The translations under genes were made by a program, and so were the position numbers. Shown piece by piece: positions 1 to 9,077 of a DNA stretch of 64,000 nt; position 1 is the stretch's first letter, and each line of letters begins with the position of its first letter. The stretch comes from Prevotella sp. Its GTDB lineage: Bacteria; Bacillota_I; Bacilli_A; ML615J-28; CAG-313. Location of the stretch: the NCBI GenBank assembly GCA_023665755.1, contig JAMPDF010000005.1:1-64000 (forward strand), in the 5' to 3' direction. The notes beneath the pieces are model-generated. The model was not told where the DNA came from. It did not search any database and saw nothing but the letters and a program-made list of their open reading frames with translations.

Positions 1-1396
1 GGGTGATGGTTGTTGGCGTGGATTCTGCATATTTACTGTTTAATCCGGGGTCTCTAACCACAAAGAATAAACCAGAAAACACACCACGACCATCTGTTGA
101 TGGACTAACATTTTCAAAAGTTCCATCATCTTTTCTGTAAATTGACATAACAGATCCACCACCATCATCTTGGAAAGCTGTATAAGCGTTGTAATAACTT
201 AAAATAGCATTGGTTTCTGCATAGGCGGTACCACCACTTGCCTTATTTTTTCTAACAGTAAACAAGAAATAAGAGCCATCTTCTAATACACCAAAAATAG
301 ATCTTGGTCTATCACTATTATTATAGTCACCACTTCCTGCATTATTGTATTCACCATTTCTTACGTGAACGGTATGATATCCTGTTACAGATTCAGCCTT
401 ATTTGCATCTGACGGCAAATATTGTTGTTCAACAATCACTTTTACCCCTTCTGCCAACTTTTGTTTGACTTCTTCATCTGTTGTTTCAATTGCAAATTGT
501 CCTCTAGTTAAAGTAGTTGTTGTGCCTGTTGTACTAATCACACCACGGCCATAAAATGAATCTGTTGGCCCATATTCCGTATTTCCTTCAGCATAATCTC
601 TCGAATTATTCATAAATGCAAGTTCTGCATTCTCAATAATATAAAGCATATTAGAAGTTGTAACTTCCCTTGGCGTAAACGTGCCTAATTCTTTAGCACT
701 CATGCAACCACTCCAAACTGTTGTTGCTCCTGCACCAGGGGTTTGATTGTATCCAGAAACTGGATATGTCGCAATTAATCGATCATTTGCATCATAAATT
801 TGAAGTTCAATTCCTTGAGAATCATATATATCAATAATTGGATTGGCAGAATCATTCATAATAGCTACGCCATTACCACGTGTATTTAACGGACTAATCG
901 TAAATAAGTTTTGTCCATCTACAGTAAACGGATAATAGGTTTGATTTTTATAATAAAAATATCCCCCTGTTTGGTTATACATATCAGTACCATAATACCA
1001 CTGATCAGCATTGATTCCCGCAACAACAATCCAACCAGGATGTTTTTGCTCATAATCTTTGGCAATAACTGAAAGTTGTTGGGTTACAAAAGCATCGTTT
1101 CCAGATTGAATAGCCCAAGTTACTAATTTAGAATTTTCGCCATCTGTTTTCATACTAAAGAAATTAGCATTTAAGTCGACACTTTTTGCCCCATTATTCA
1201 TTGTAGTTCCAATTGCGTGTGAATAATGTAATCCATATTTATCAGAAGTTTCCTCATTTGATACTGTCCATGTTGCAGTACCCGTATTATCTATACTATC
1301 ATAAGCATAGGTAGGTTTTACATTTGTTTGTAATAATGCTACAAATGTAAAAACACAAATCAATAGGATTAATGATAATTTTTTAATTTTTTTCAC
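1..1396 (-). CDS. Secreted phosphodiester glycosidase-like protein (NAGPA/DUF2233 family), C-terminus cut off
   Basis: The reading frame is open from a GTG start at 1396, preceded by an AAAGGAGG ribosome site, to the window edge. About 465 residues are visible and the C-terminus is missing. The N-terminus is a signal peptide (KKIKK followed by a hydrophobic stretch and a probable cut after TYA). The middle has WIVVAGINADQWYY, and the end has RPRSIFGVLEDGSYFLFTV, DDGGGS and GLFFVVRDPG. Together these resemble the phosphodiester glycosidase (NAGPA, DUF2233) fold, whose members cleave N-acetylglucosamine phosphodiesters and related exopolysaccharide linkages. The substrate is unknown. The start overlaps the end of the glycosyltransferase-like gene upstream by 14 nt, so the two are probably co-transcribed and both concern surface glycans. 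The family call is from memory of motifs. Confidence 0.7.
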   Translation of the reverse strand, partial: MKKIKKLSLILLICVFTFVALLQTNVKPTYAYDSIDNTGTATWTVSNEETSDKYGLHYSHAIGTTMNNGAKSVDLNANFFSMKTDGENSKLVTWAIQSGNDAFVTQQLSVIAKDYEQKHPGWIVVAGINADQWYYGTDMYNQTGGYFYYKNQTYYPFTVDGQNLFTISPLNTRGNGVAIMNDSANPIIDIYDSQGIELQIYDANDRLIATYPVSGYNQTPGAGATTVWSGCMSAKELGTFTPREVTTSNMLYIIENAELAFMNNSRDYAEGNTEYGPTDSFYGRGVISTTGTTTTLTRGQFAIETTDEEVKQKLAEGVKVIVEQQYLPSDANKAESVTGYHTVHVRNGEYNNAGSGDYNNSDRPRSIFGVLEDGSYFLFTVRKNKASGGTAYAETNAILSYYNAYTAFQDDGGGSVMSIYRKDDGTFENVSPSTDGRGVFSGLFFVVRDPGLNSKYAESTPTTIT

Positions 1397-2300
1397 TGTT
1401 TTGTCCTCCTTTATATTTTCCTTTTAATCCTCTTATATAATCAAATCTCGCTTCTTCCATCATATAAAATTTATCTCGGTAATTCGGATCTCTTACTTTC
1501 ATTTCATGACGCTCTGCCTTATATAACTTTTTATCCATTTTTACATATTTAGCATCCAACGTAGCATATTCATCCCATAAATAAAACCGATTTCTTGTTT
1601 GATAATACATATCCATTAAATCATAATCAAAGGTAGAGAGCTTAAAAAATAGAATTCTTTTCTCAATCAAATAATAGTTACTATTTCTCAACACCTCATT
1701 TTGGAACAATAATATGCTATATCCTTTTAATCTTGCCCGAATGCAATATTCATAATCAAAAGTAGTTTGATAATATTCTAATTTAAATCCTCCTAATTCT
1801 TGAAATAATTTTAAATTCAAAAGTGCGCCCACAAAATTGCATCCCATACAAGGTCGTACCTTTTCTGCTTGGCGTTCTAAAACCTCACATCCTCTTAGAG
1901 GCATTGGTGTTGCAATAGCTATTTTTGAATAATCATTTTCAACGAGATGCCTTCTGATAGCTAACAATGCATTTTCTTCAAAATAATAACCTTGTTCCAT
2001 AATCATACCAAAATCTGCTTGTGTTTCTAGAAGTTGCTCATAAATCATTTGATAATTCGCTACTTGTCCAAAATCTTCACAATCCGTAAAAGAAATATTA
2101 TCATACTTTTTTAACATTTGATAAAACTCATTTAAGTCTTGATTTGTCAAATTATATATATATAAGTGATCAACATAACGAATATATGTAGTAATTTGTC
2201 TGACGTATTCTTTCATATCCACTTGATCTATCATTCTTTTTTGTATAATAAGTGCCGCATTCACATGGATATCATAAAACTGATTTTGTTGTTCTTCCAT
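1383..2300 (-). CDS. GT2-like glycosyltransferase
   Basis: A cytosolic protein of 305 residues without signal peptide or membrane segments. The part around residues 150-215 (GCNFVGALLNLKLFQELGGF, then FDYEYCIRARLKGY) resembles the acceptor-side half of GT-A family 2 enzymes of the rhamnosyltransferase type, where a loop like this follows the DxD region. The N-terminal VDHLYIYNLT fits the usual nucleotide-binding beta strand, but a clean DxD motif is not visible, so activity is uncertain. The ATG has a GAGGT ribosome site. The gene overlaps the start of the secreted phosphodiester-glycosidase-like gene downstream, suggesting a two-gene unit for making or trimming a surface polysaccharide. Confidence 0.55.
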   Translation of the reverse strand: MEEQQNQFYDIHVNAALIIQKRMIDQVDMKEYVRQITTYIRYVDHLYIYNLTNQDLNEFYQMLKKYDNISFTDCEDFGQVANYQMIYEQLLETQADFGMIMEQGYYFEENALLAIRRHLVENDYSKIAIATPMPLRGCEVLERQAEKVRPCMGCNFVGALLNLKLFQELGGFKLEYYQTTFDYEYCIRARLKGYSILLFQNEVLRNSNYYLIEKRILFFKLSTFDYDLMDMYYQTRNRFYLWDEYATLDAKYVKMDKKLYKAERHEMKVRDPNYRDKFYMMEEARFDYIRGLKGKYKGGQNSEKN

Positions 2301-2414
2301 ACTTTTACCTCATATTCATCTTATTATATCATAAATTATTTTTTTTGAAAATAGGTTCATACTATTTTCTTAAATATTATAAATATTCGTGGTCTACCAA
2401 ATACAAAACAAAAA

Positions 2415-2447
2415 AGTCTAATTCTAGTATTTGACGAGAATTAGACT
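2415..2447 (-). terminator. Rho-independent terminator of the 291-residue lipoprotein gene
   Basis: Inverted repeat AGTCTAATTCT / AGAATTAGACT with an 11-nt loop. Read on the minus strand it is followed by a U-rich run (complement of the A tract at 2405-2415). It lies just after the stop codon at 2465. Confidence 0.75.
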
Positions 2448-2464
2448 GAATTATTCTTTTTATT

Positions 2465-3340
2465 CTATTTGTTATAACAAACAGGTGGTCTAGAGCGTTC
2501 ATTAAAATATGTATAAGCGGATTTTAACCAATTGATAAATTCTTTACAACTATCACCACTAGTAAATTTTTGTTCTTCAGGTAAAAGACGACAATTCAAA
2601 TCTAAAAAAGTTTCGTAAAGTGACATATCAAAACCATAAGCCCCATAACTAAATTCTTTAGGATATACTTTTCCATCACTCACTTCAGCCAAACAATCTA
2701 CTAATACTAAGTCCAAATCTGTACTACTATGTTGTAAATAGGTTAAGTTTATACATCCAATCTCTTCTCCATCTGCTCCTTTTACTTTAGTCCAAGATCC
2801 ACCTTGAGCAATGTATTCTTTTCCAACTTCAAATAAATCAACCACTTTTGACGAAACGCAAATTCTACTATAAGTCTCTATTTCTCCTGATTCTTCTATC
2901 TCACTTTGATATATTTGTTGATAATATGCAAAACTTTCATCAAATTCAGTTTCTTTTCCCCGTTGTATATATGTATTATAGTTTTCTTTAAGGATAACAT
3001 ACAAGATGCTTGTATCTCTATTTTTTTTATCTTTAAAACCATACTCTATGTTGACTACCTCAAACCTAAACAAATCATAGAAGAAACTTCCATATTGAGC
3101 AGGAATATATATATCTGGATTGGAAGTTTCAGGCCCTTGACCTTCTTGATTATTTATTGAATTACCATTTTGGTTTCCTTGAAATTCTTCATTATCCTCA
3201 TTTTTATTTTTCACTTCGATTTCTTTAATCCCCAAATATTCGCTCTTTCCTTTTGCCAACTCATTTCGTTTTTCCCCGCAACTTGATAAGCCAATTAGTA
3301 GTAAAAATGCAATTAAAATAATTATATTTTTTTTATTCAT
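2465..3340 (-). CDS. Lipoprotein of unknown function
   Basis: The start is taken at 3340, where AAGGGGGTGAG precedes an ATG; an in-frame ATG 36 nt upstream has no ribosome site. The 291-residue product starts MNKKNIIILIAFLL and has a lipobox LSSC, so it should be acylated and held on the outer face of the membrane. After the lipobox comes a linker rich in Asn, Glu and Gly (about residues 25-75), then a soluble domain ending PPVCYNK. I recognise no family. It stands as a single gene with its own terminator between a surface-glycan pair and a secreted protease. Confidence 0.7.
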   Translation of the reverse strand: MNKKNIIILIAFLLLIGLSSCGEKRNELAKGKSEYLGIKEIEVKNKNEDNEEFQGNQNGNSINNQEGQGPETSNPDIYIPAQYGSFFYDLFRFEVVNIEYGFKDKKNRDTSILYVILKENYNTYIQRGKETEFDESFAYYQQIYQSEIEESGEIETYSRICVSSKVVDLFEVGKEYIAQGGSWTKVKGADGEEIGCINLTYLQHSSTDLDLVLVDCLAEVSDGKVYPKEFSYGAYGFDMSLYETFLDLNCRLLPEEQKFTSGDSCKEFINWLKSAYTYFNERSRPPVCYNK

Positions 3341-3437
3341 TTTTCTCACCCCCTTAGTATTATTATATGCATACAAATATATATTTTATTGTAACATATT
3401 ATTTTTATATTGTCAATATTTTATACAAATTAGTCAA

Positions 3438-6400
3438 TTAAATTACCTTTATCTCTATCATAGCAACGAAATTAGAATTATATTTATATACTCCTGCAAT
3501 TATTACAGTCCCTTTTTTATCTTTGGCTAAAATAGTACCATAACTACTAACTGTAGCTATACTATCGTCACTTGAAGTCCATATAAAGTCTTGTATACTA
3601 TCGGTTGGATGATTTTTTTTAAAGCATATAAGCCTTGTAAACCCACTATGAATCGTAATCTCCTTAGGAGATCCTCCATTTTGTGATACTTCCGTTCCAC
3701 ATATCGGGCCAGATATTCTTTCATCAGTTGTCAATTGAACTTCTTTTATGCCACTAGTAGTATCGGGGAAAATTGTTAATGTAATACTTCTAATTTCTTT
3801 AACATTGAATTTGGATACCGCAATAATTTTTACTTGTGATACTTCCGTTACAGGCATTGCAGTAACTGTACCATATGCACTAACCTTTGCTTTTTCTTCA
3901 TCTAAAGAATACCAATAATAATTGAGTCTAGAATCATCTTGATTCCATGTATAAAGTACTCTAGTATATCCAGAGGTAATATTTGTGCCTCGATATACTC
4001 CTTGATTTAATCTAACCTCTGATCCCACTGTTACATTTTCGTTCAAATCTGTATATAAAACATCCTCTTTTTCAACCACTCTATGCATTGAAAAATCCAT
4101 TATAGTATTCTTGTTTGCGCCATAATATCCTATATAATAAGTTGCATTTTGATTGAGCGCCATTTCAAATTCAGCAAAGCAAGATTGATTTAATTTTGTT
4201 TCGTATTGCACACGAATAGTATCATTATACATAGATAAGAGGACAACTACCATATTTGATGCATCTTGGTTTTCATCCATATGAATTTGAAAATGATAGT
4301 ATCCTACATGTTTATTGTCTAATTTATACATCTTTTCACATACATTGGTCTCATATTGAATATACTCGTTTATGTTCACATCATCTACAAGAATTGTCTC
4401 TAAATTTTTAGTTACATATAGTTCAATAGTGTTATAATTTTGCAACCAGTTGTAACCCTTTAAACTCACATAATAACTTTCTCCTGCTTGCAAACTGACA
4501 ACAATTTGATGGCTGTTTATTACATTTGATGCATCTAATTCTGCTAAATCTCCATCATACTTTTTCATAGGTTCCAGATATTTATTTAAAATTTTAATAA
4601 ACGATGGCGTAATGTCCTGCTTTTTTATGCCATTTTTTATAATTTGGAAAGAAAATGTATACACTCCTGATTCTTTAGGTATAAACCGATAGCTTACATC
4701 ATTTCTTCCTGATGACCAATGCAAGTGTTCTTTCATATTAACTGGTTGATTTTCCTCAATATCTTGCATTATATGTTCATAAGTAACACTATACCTTATT
4801 TTTACTTTCTGTGATGCTTTTTTATAATTTTCAACCATAAATACAATTCTATTATCCACATCATCACTCTTATTATTTTTTACAATTGTAATCAATTGGC
4901 CATTAGGTACAATTTCATTTCGAATCAATTCACCATCTTTATTTTGATAACATTGTGCAAGCACTATAGGGTCATAATTATCAATGTTAAACGTCAAAAA
5001 CAAATTACAATCAGACCAATTCTTAGTTTCAAAATGTTGATAATAACTAGAATAATATGGTAAAGTAATTTCCATTTCTTTCAACTTATTTGAATAATAA
5101 AGATTCTCTATAATTTCATTTTTTTCATTTTCTTTTCTATCCCAACTATTTTTATATTCATCTATTATTTCTAAGAATTGATCGTCCATAAAGGACATGG
5201 CTATACAATACTGTCTAAACAATTCATCTGCTGATGTTTGATAATTGTGTAACACCCTATCTAATATTTCAAATTTTTCCTTTTCATTACAATATGAACT
5301 CATAATATCCTTGATACATTGCAGCCCAAATTGATCGTAAATATATAACCAAAAACAAAAAGTTTCATATTCTCGTCTATGTACGCTTTCATAATCATCT
5401 ATTGATGTTGTGGTATTCTGCCAATATGCTTTTAAATCTCTGTACATTTGGCCCCAGGCATATACATTTTCTTGCATATTTCCATATTCGTCTTTATTAT
5501 TTATACTTTTTTGATTTATATAACAACAACTTGCAAAGTTAGCCATAGACTCATAGTACCAATGTTCATTGATATATATTCCCTTCATTGTATTAAATTG
5601 GATACTATGAAAATACTCATGTGCAAATATATATTCAAAACAATTGGATTTAAAATCTTGTGTGTTGTATTCCATAAAATTATAATTCATTACAATATAT
5701 GAACATTCTCCTACTTGCTGAGCATATCCTCCTATACTAAAATCATAATTTTGACTGACTATATCATCATACTCTATAATAATTTCATAATATCCAAAAG
5801 AATCACTCGTTTTAGGAACCTGAAAGCCCCATTGATTTTCATCACAAAAATAGTTTTGAACATCCTCTACTACATGTGCTACATCTTCTATATTATCTTT
5901 TATCATTTTCTCCACATCATAATAAATCTTAAATTTGCGATTGGGACTAAAAACATATGAAACATTGCTGTAACTTGTTTGATAATACGTCGGTTTCTCA
6001 ACATCCCCATTCAGTTCTTGCACAGGTAGAGATAAAGCTGATTTCACTTGTGTTATATTGCCACATAAAAATGAGTGATTAATATCTAACCCCATAGTAG
6101 TTTTTTCTTCTATTGCTACTTCATACGTTATTGACTGGTTTTTTACTTGAATATTGGTTGCCTCTACATCTTGATTCTCCGAAACTATTTGATATGGTGC
6201 ATATATTCTTTCTTTTTCCACATTCATAAATTTCACATTAAATTGATTATCTTCATCTTGATACAAAGATAAATCTGCTATTTCATTAATATAAAACACA
6301 CTCTTTCTAATTTCTGTTGTCACAAATATTTGTGTTTGTTTAACACCATAGCCTTCTGGCAATGTATCTAAATCAATTTTTAGCAATAACAACTCACTTG

Positions 6401-6680
6401 GTCTATCTATAATTATTTCATTATTGATGTTTGTATATATATTGCATAATTCATGTGTGTAATACAGCAATTCTCCATTATTATATACTGGATTGGCATT
6501 ATATACTTCTATTTTTACATCACTAAGATCTACTTCTGTGTTATCATTATTTAAAACTTGGATAATAAATTTCTCATCATTAATGGTTTTTTCACTTTTC
6601 GCTAATACTGAGTCATTTATCTTTATACCAAAAAAAGTAATAATTGCTATAGATATTATTGTAATATAAATTTTTTTCAT
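3438..6680 (-). CDS. Large secreted HExxH metalloprotease with Ig-like repeats
   Basis: A 1080-residue protein with an N-terminal signal peptide (cut probably after SVLA, near residue 27). Residues 354-358 read HEYFH, and a Glu in YYESMANF follows at about residue 377, the spacing of a gluzincin-type zinc site (HExxH then Glu about 19 residues later). The middle, roughly residues 580-870, has beta-rich segments that include GVYTFSFQI and ATYYIGYYG and resemble pre-peptidase C-terminal domains. The last 200 residues hold two related Ig-like modules, each with an Arg-Leu/Val strand, a Trp, and V-S-x-YGT. There is no LPxTG or other anchor, so it is probably released or non-covalently bound. The ATG has a TAGGAG ribosome site. 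Family membership beyond the zinc motif is not certain. Confidence 0.7.
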   Translation of the reverse strand: MKKIYITIISIAIITFFGIKINDSVLAKSEKTINDEKFIIQVLNNDNTEVDLSDVKIEVYNANPVYNNGELLYYTHELCNIYTNINNEIIIDRPSELLLLKIDLDTLPEGYGVKQTQIFVTTEIRKSVFYINEIADLSLYQDEDNQFNVKFMNVEKERIYAPYQIVSENQDVEATNIQVKNQSITYEVAIEEKTTMGLDINHSFLCGNITQVKSALSLPVQELNGDVEKPTYYQTSYSNVSYVFSPNRKFKIYYDVEKMIKDNIEDVAHVVEDVQNYFCDENQWGFQVPKTSDSFGYYEIIIEYDDIVSQNYDFSIGGYAQQVGECSYIVMNYNFMEYNTQDFKSNCFEYIFAHEYFHSIQFNTMKGIYINEHWYYESMANFASCCYINQKSINNKDEYGNMQENVYAWGQMYRDLKAYWQNTTTSIDDYESVHRREYETFCFWLYIYDQFGLQCIKDIMSSYCNEKEKFEILDRVLHNYQTSADELFRQYCIAMSFMDDQFLEIIDEYKNSWDRKENEKNEIIENLYYSNKLKEMEITLPYYSSYYQHFETKNWSDCNLFLTFNIDNYDPIVLAQCYQNKDGELIRNEIVPNGQLITIVKNNKSDDVDNRIVFMVENYKKASQKVKIRYSVTYEHIMQDIEENQPVNMKEHLHWSSGRNDVSYRFIPKESGVYTFSFQIIKNGIKKQDITPSFIKILNKYLEPMKKYDGDLAELDASNVINSHQIVVSLQAGESYYVSLKGYNWLQNYNTIELYVTKNLETILVDDVNINEYIQYETNVCEKMYKLDNKHVGYYHFQIHMDENQDASNMVVVLLSMYNDTIRVQYETKLNQSCFAEFEMALNQNATYYIGYYGANKNTIMDFSMHRVVEKEDVLYTDLNENVTVGSEVRLNQGVYRGTNITSGYTRVLYTWNQDDSRLNYYWYSLDEEKAKVSAYGTVTAMPVTEVSQVKIIAVSKFNVKEIRSITLTIFPDTTSGIKEVQLTTDERISGPICGTEVSQNGGSPKEITIHSGFTRLICFKKNHPTDSIQDFIWTSSDDSIATVSSYGTILAKDKKGTVIIAGVYKYNSNFVAMIEIKVI

Positions 6681-6762
6681 TACTCCTAATTTCCTTTTTC
6701 TTTATATATAAATTTTTCTATTTCTTATTTGCATTTCATAAACTTTAGAATTTATAAAATAT

Positions 6763-6804
6763 AAAGAGTACAATGCTATCCTAAACCAAAGCATTATACT
6801 CTTT
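6763..6804 (-). terminator. Terminator after fba
   Basis: Inverted repeat AAAGAGTACAATGCT / AGCATTATACTCTTT, immediately after the fba stop codon. The U tract on the minus strand is short and broken. Confidence 0.6.
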
Positions 6805-6811
6805 TAAATAT

Positions 6812-7675
6812 CTAGTTTGCCTTATTTACAGATCCAAACACATTCATCTTTTCAGTTACTGACATTGCAATACCTTTTGCTGCAGGACCAATTAATTTAC
6901 GTGGATCATATACTTTTGCATTTTTTTCATCTGCTAAAAATTCTCTTAGTAATTTATTAAATGCTAATTGACATTCTGTATTGACATTAATTTTACATGT
7001 GCCACAAGCAATGGCTTTTTGAATTTTTTCATCAGGAATACCTGTTCCTCCATGAAGTACCAAAGGAAGATTTGTAGCTTTCCCAATGGCTTCCATTTCC
7101 ACAAATCCTAATACTGGTTCACCTTGATATGGACCATGAACTGAACCTAGTGCAGGAGCAAGTGCATCTACTTTTGCTTCATTGACTAAACGTACACATT
7201 CATTTAAATCTGCATATTTAATTCCACCAACAACACCATCTTCATTTCCACCTACTGTTCCAACTTCAGCTTCTACACTTACACCTTTTGCATGAGCATA
7301 ATCTACAACTTCTTTAGTCATTTGAATATTTTCATCAATTGGATGATGTGATCCATCAATCATCACTGAAGTAAAACCTGCATCAATAGCCGCTTTACAA
7401 CTTTCAAAACTAGAACCATGGTCCAAGTGAATAGCTACTTCAACGGTTGTATTTAAAAATTTCATTAATCCTTTTACCATACCTACTACAGTATCAAATC
7501 CACCCATATATTTTGCTGCACCTTCTGATACGCCTAAAATGACTGGTGATTGATTTTTTTCAGCAGTTTCAAGAATAGTTTTTGTCCATTCTAGATTATT
7601 GATATTAAATTGCCCTACAGCATATTTACCTGCTTTGGCATTTGCCAACATATTACACATATTAACTAGTGGCAT
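6812..7675 (-). CDS. fba: Class II fructose-1,6-bisphosphate aldolase
   Basis: A 287-residue zinc-dependent aldolase of glycolysis and gluconeogenesis, splitting fructose 1,6-bisphosphate into dihydroxyacetone phosphate and glyceraldehyde 3-phosphate in the cytosol. Visible family features are the N-terminal AVGQFNINNLEW, the zinc and substrate segment HLDHGSSFESC, then VEAEVGTVGG, a histidine in GSVHGPYQGEP, and LVLHGGTGI. The length is normal for the FbaA/GatY family. GatY-type tagatose aldolases look similar, but the single-copy housekeeping look favours Fba. The ribosome site is TAGGAGGAAC before ATG. The gene stands between an M28 peptidase and a large secreted protein and ends in its own terminator. 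Confidence 0.93.
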   Translation of the reverse strand: MPLVNMCNMLANAKAGKYAVGQFNINNLEWTKTILETAEKNQSPVILGVSEGAAKYMGGFDTVVGMVKGLMKFLNTTVEVAIHLDHGSSFESCKAAIDAGFTSVMIDGSHHPIDENIQMTKEVVDYAHAKGVSVEAEVGTVGGNEDGVVGGIKYADLNECVRLVNEAKVDALAPALGSVHGPYQGEPVLGFVEMEAIGKATNLPLVLHGGTGIPDEKIQKAIACGTCKINVNTECQLAFNKLLREFLADEKNAKVYDPRKLIGPAAKGIAMSVTEKMNVFGSVNKAN

Positions 7676-7762
7676 ATTTTTGTTCCTCCTATTTGTTTTA
7701 ATTTTATTTTGAACATATATATATTACCTTAAAATCCACCAAAAGTAAACCGGAATACCTTT

Positions 7763-9013
7763 TTATTTTGTTTGTTCTGTCTTCTTAAATAAATATTTAT
7801 CTACCTTATCTTTTATTTTTTCAGGAATTTCTCTATCAATCGGGAATACTTGATAATGTTGCAATCTTTCTGAAAACATTTCTATAAAAGAATACGTGTG
7901 ATATAATGCATCTTCACCAATAAAATGCATCGTATCATAACGATTGTGTATATGCGCTGAATTACCAATGCCAAAGCGCATAAAATTCACTGCAGGAATT
8001 CCTTTATCTGCAAAAGGAATACAGTCACTTGAATAAATATCTTGTGTAACATCAATAGGAAATCCTACTTCTTTAGCTAAATAAGTAATCATATGCATTA
8101 GAGCATCATTTCCTAATACGACTGAGCTGTCTTTTCCAAGAATAGCCCCCGCAACGTCTACATTCACATTGAGTACAATGTTTCCTAAATCTTCTTTTGA
8201 TAGTTGGGATACGTAGTATTTGCTACCTAATAATCCTCTTTCTTCACTACCACACCATATGAAACGTATAGTTCTTGTTGGTTTGTGATGCATAAAATAA
8301 TCATATAACCCTAAAAGAATCACACATCCTGCGCCATTATCATATGCGCCTTTACTAAATAATACACTATCATAATGTGCCGTATAGACAATCACTTCAT
8401 TTTCATATGTAGAACCTTTTATTTCAGATATAACATTATGGGAATCCACCATTTTTTCTTCTTTCAACAAAGTCAGTGTTAATGTTTTTGGATTTTCTTC
8501 TACTAAATGCATTGCATCAATGGTACGCATGTGTACACCAGGAAGTTTACCTAATTCAAAAAAAGGCTCTCTTAGTTCTCTAATATCAATATCTGCTTGT
8601 TCATCATAAACATCACCATCAAATGTAATGAAACCAACTGCACCTGCTTGAATCAGCGCTTCATAAGTAGGTTTTCTTAAATATCCATTTACTAAAACAA
8701 TTTTATCCTTTGCATATATATAATGGATGGGATTGGTTGAATCCATATAATAAAAAGGAGCCTCTATTCCTTCTTCTTGAGTATCGAGACTACACCGATA
8801 TCCAGTTACTTCATACTCTCGTCCATCACAATTAGCTAAACTTACTTTTTGAAAGTCAGTTTGTGAAACTTGAAAAGGCACAACACTTGCTACTCCACCC
8901 ATTTGTTCTATCTCGGTTTTTAACCAATGAGCACAAGTAAGTTCTTCATTTGATCCGCTTGGTCTTGTTATACTCATTTGTTCTAATAATTGATACATCT
9001 TCTTTTTATTCAT
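7763..9013 (-). CDS. M28 family zinc aminopeptidase
   Basis: A 416-residue peptidase. Metal ligands of the M28 fold can be followed: His213 in TAHYDSV, Asp225 in AYDNGAG, the Glu257-Glu258 pair in SEERGLLGS, Asp near residue 286 in VNVDVAG, and a late His in AHIHNRYDT. Residues about 95-190 form an inserted PA-like region (FYYMDSTNP, GAVGFITFDGD), as in aminopeptidase Y-like enzymes. There is no signal peptide, so it probably trims peptides in the cytosol. An AGAGGTG ribosome site precedes the ATG, and TATAAT lies about 20 nt upstream. No clear terminator follows; fba lies 88 nt downstream in the same direction. Confidence 0.85.
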   Translation of the reverse strand: MNKKKMYQLLEQMSITRPSGSNEELTCAHWLKTEIEQMGGVASVVPFQVSQTDFQKVSLANCDGREYEVTGYRCSLDTQEEGIEAPFYYMDSTNPIHYIYAKDKIVLVNGYLRKPTYEALIQAGAVGFITFDGDVYDEQADIDIRELREPFFELGKLPGVHMRTIDAMHLVEENPKTLTLTLLKEEKMVDSHNVISEIKGSTYENEVIVYTAHYDSVLFSKGAYDNGAGCVILLGLYDYFMHHKPTRTIRFIWCGSEERGLLGSKYYVSQLSKEDLGNIVLNVNVDVAGAILGKDSSVVLGNDALMHMITYLAKEVGFPIDVTQDIYSSDCIPFADKGIPAVNFMRFGIGNSAHIHNRYDTMHFIGEDALYHTYSFIEMFSERLQHYQVFPIDREIPEKIKDKVDKYLFKKTEQTK

Positions 9014-9041
9014 TTATTTCACCTCTAGGGTATTATAACAT

Positions 9042-9074
9042 AAAAAGCGATGAACTAGCAATTCATCGCTTTTT
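9042..9074 (-). terminator. Terminator after the orphan solute-binding protein
   Basis: Strong hairpin AAAAAGCGATGAA / TTCATCGCTTTTT directly after the stop at 9078. It separates the solute-binding protein from the M28 peptidase gene. Confidence 0.85.
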
Positions 9075-9077
9075 GTT

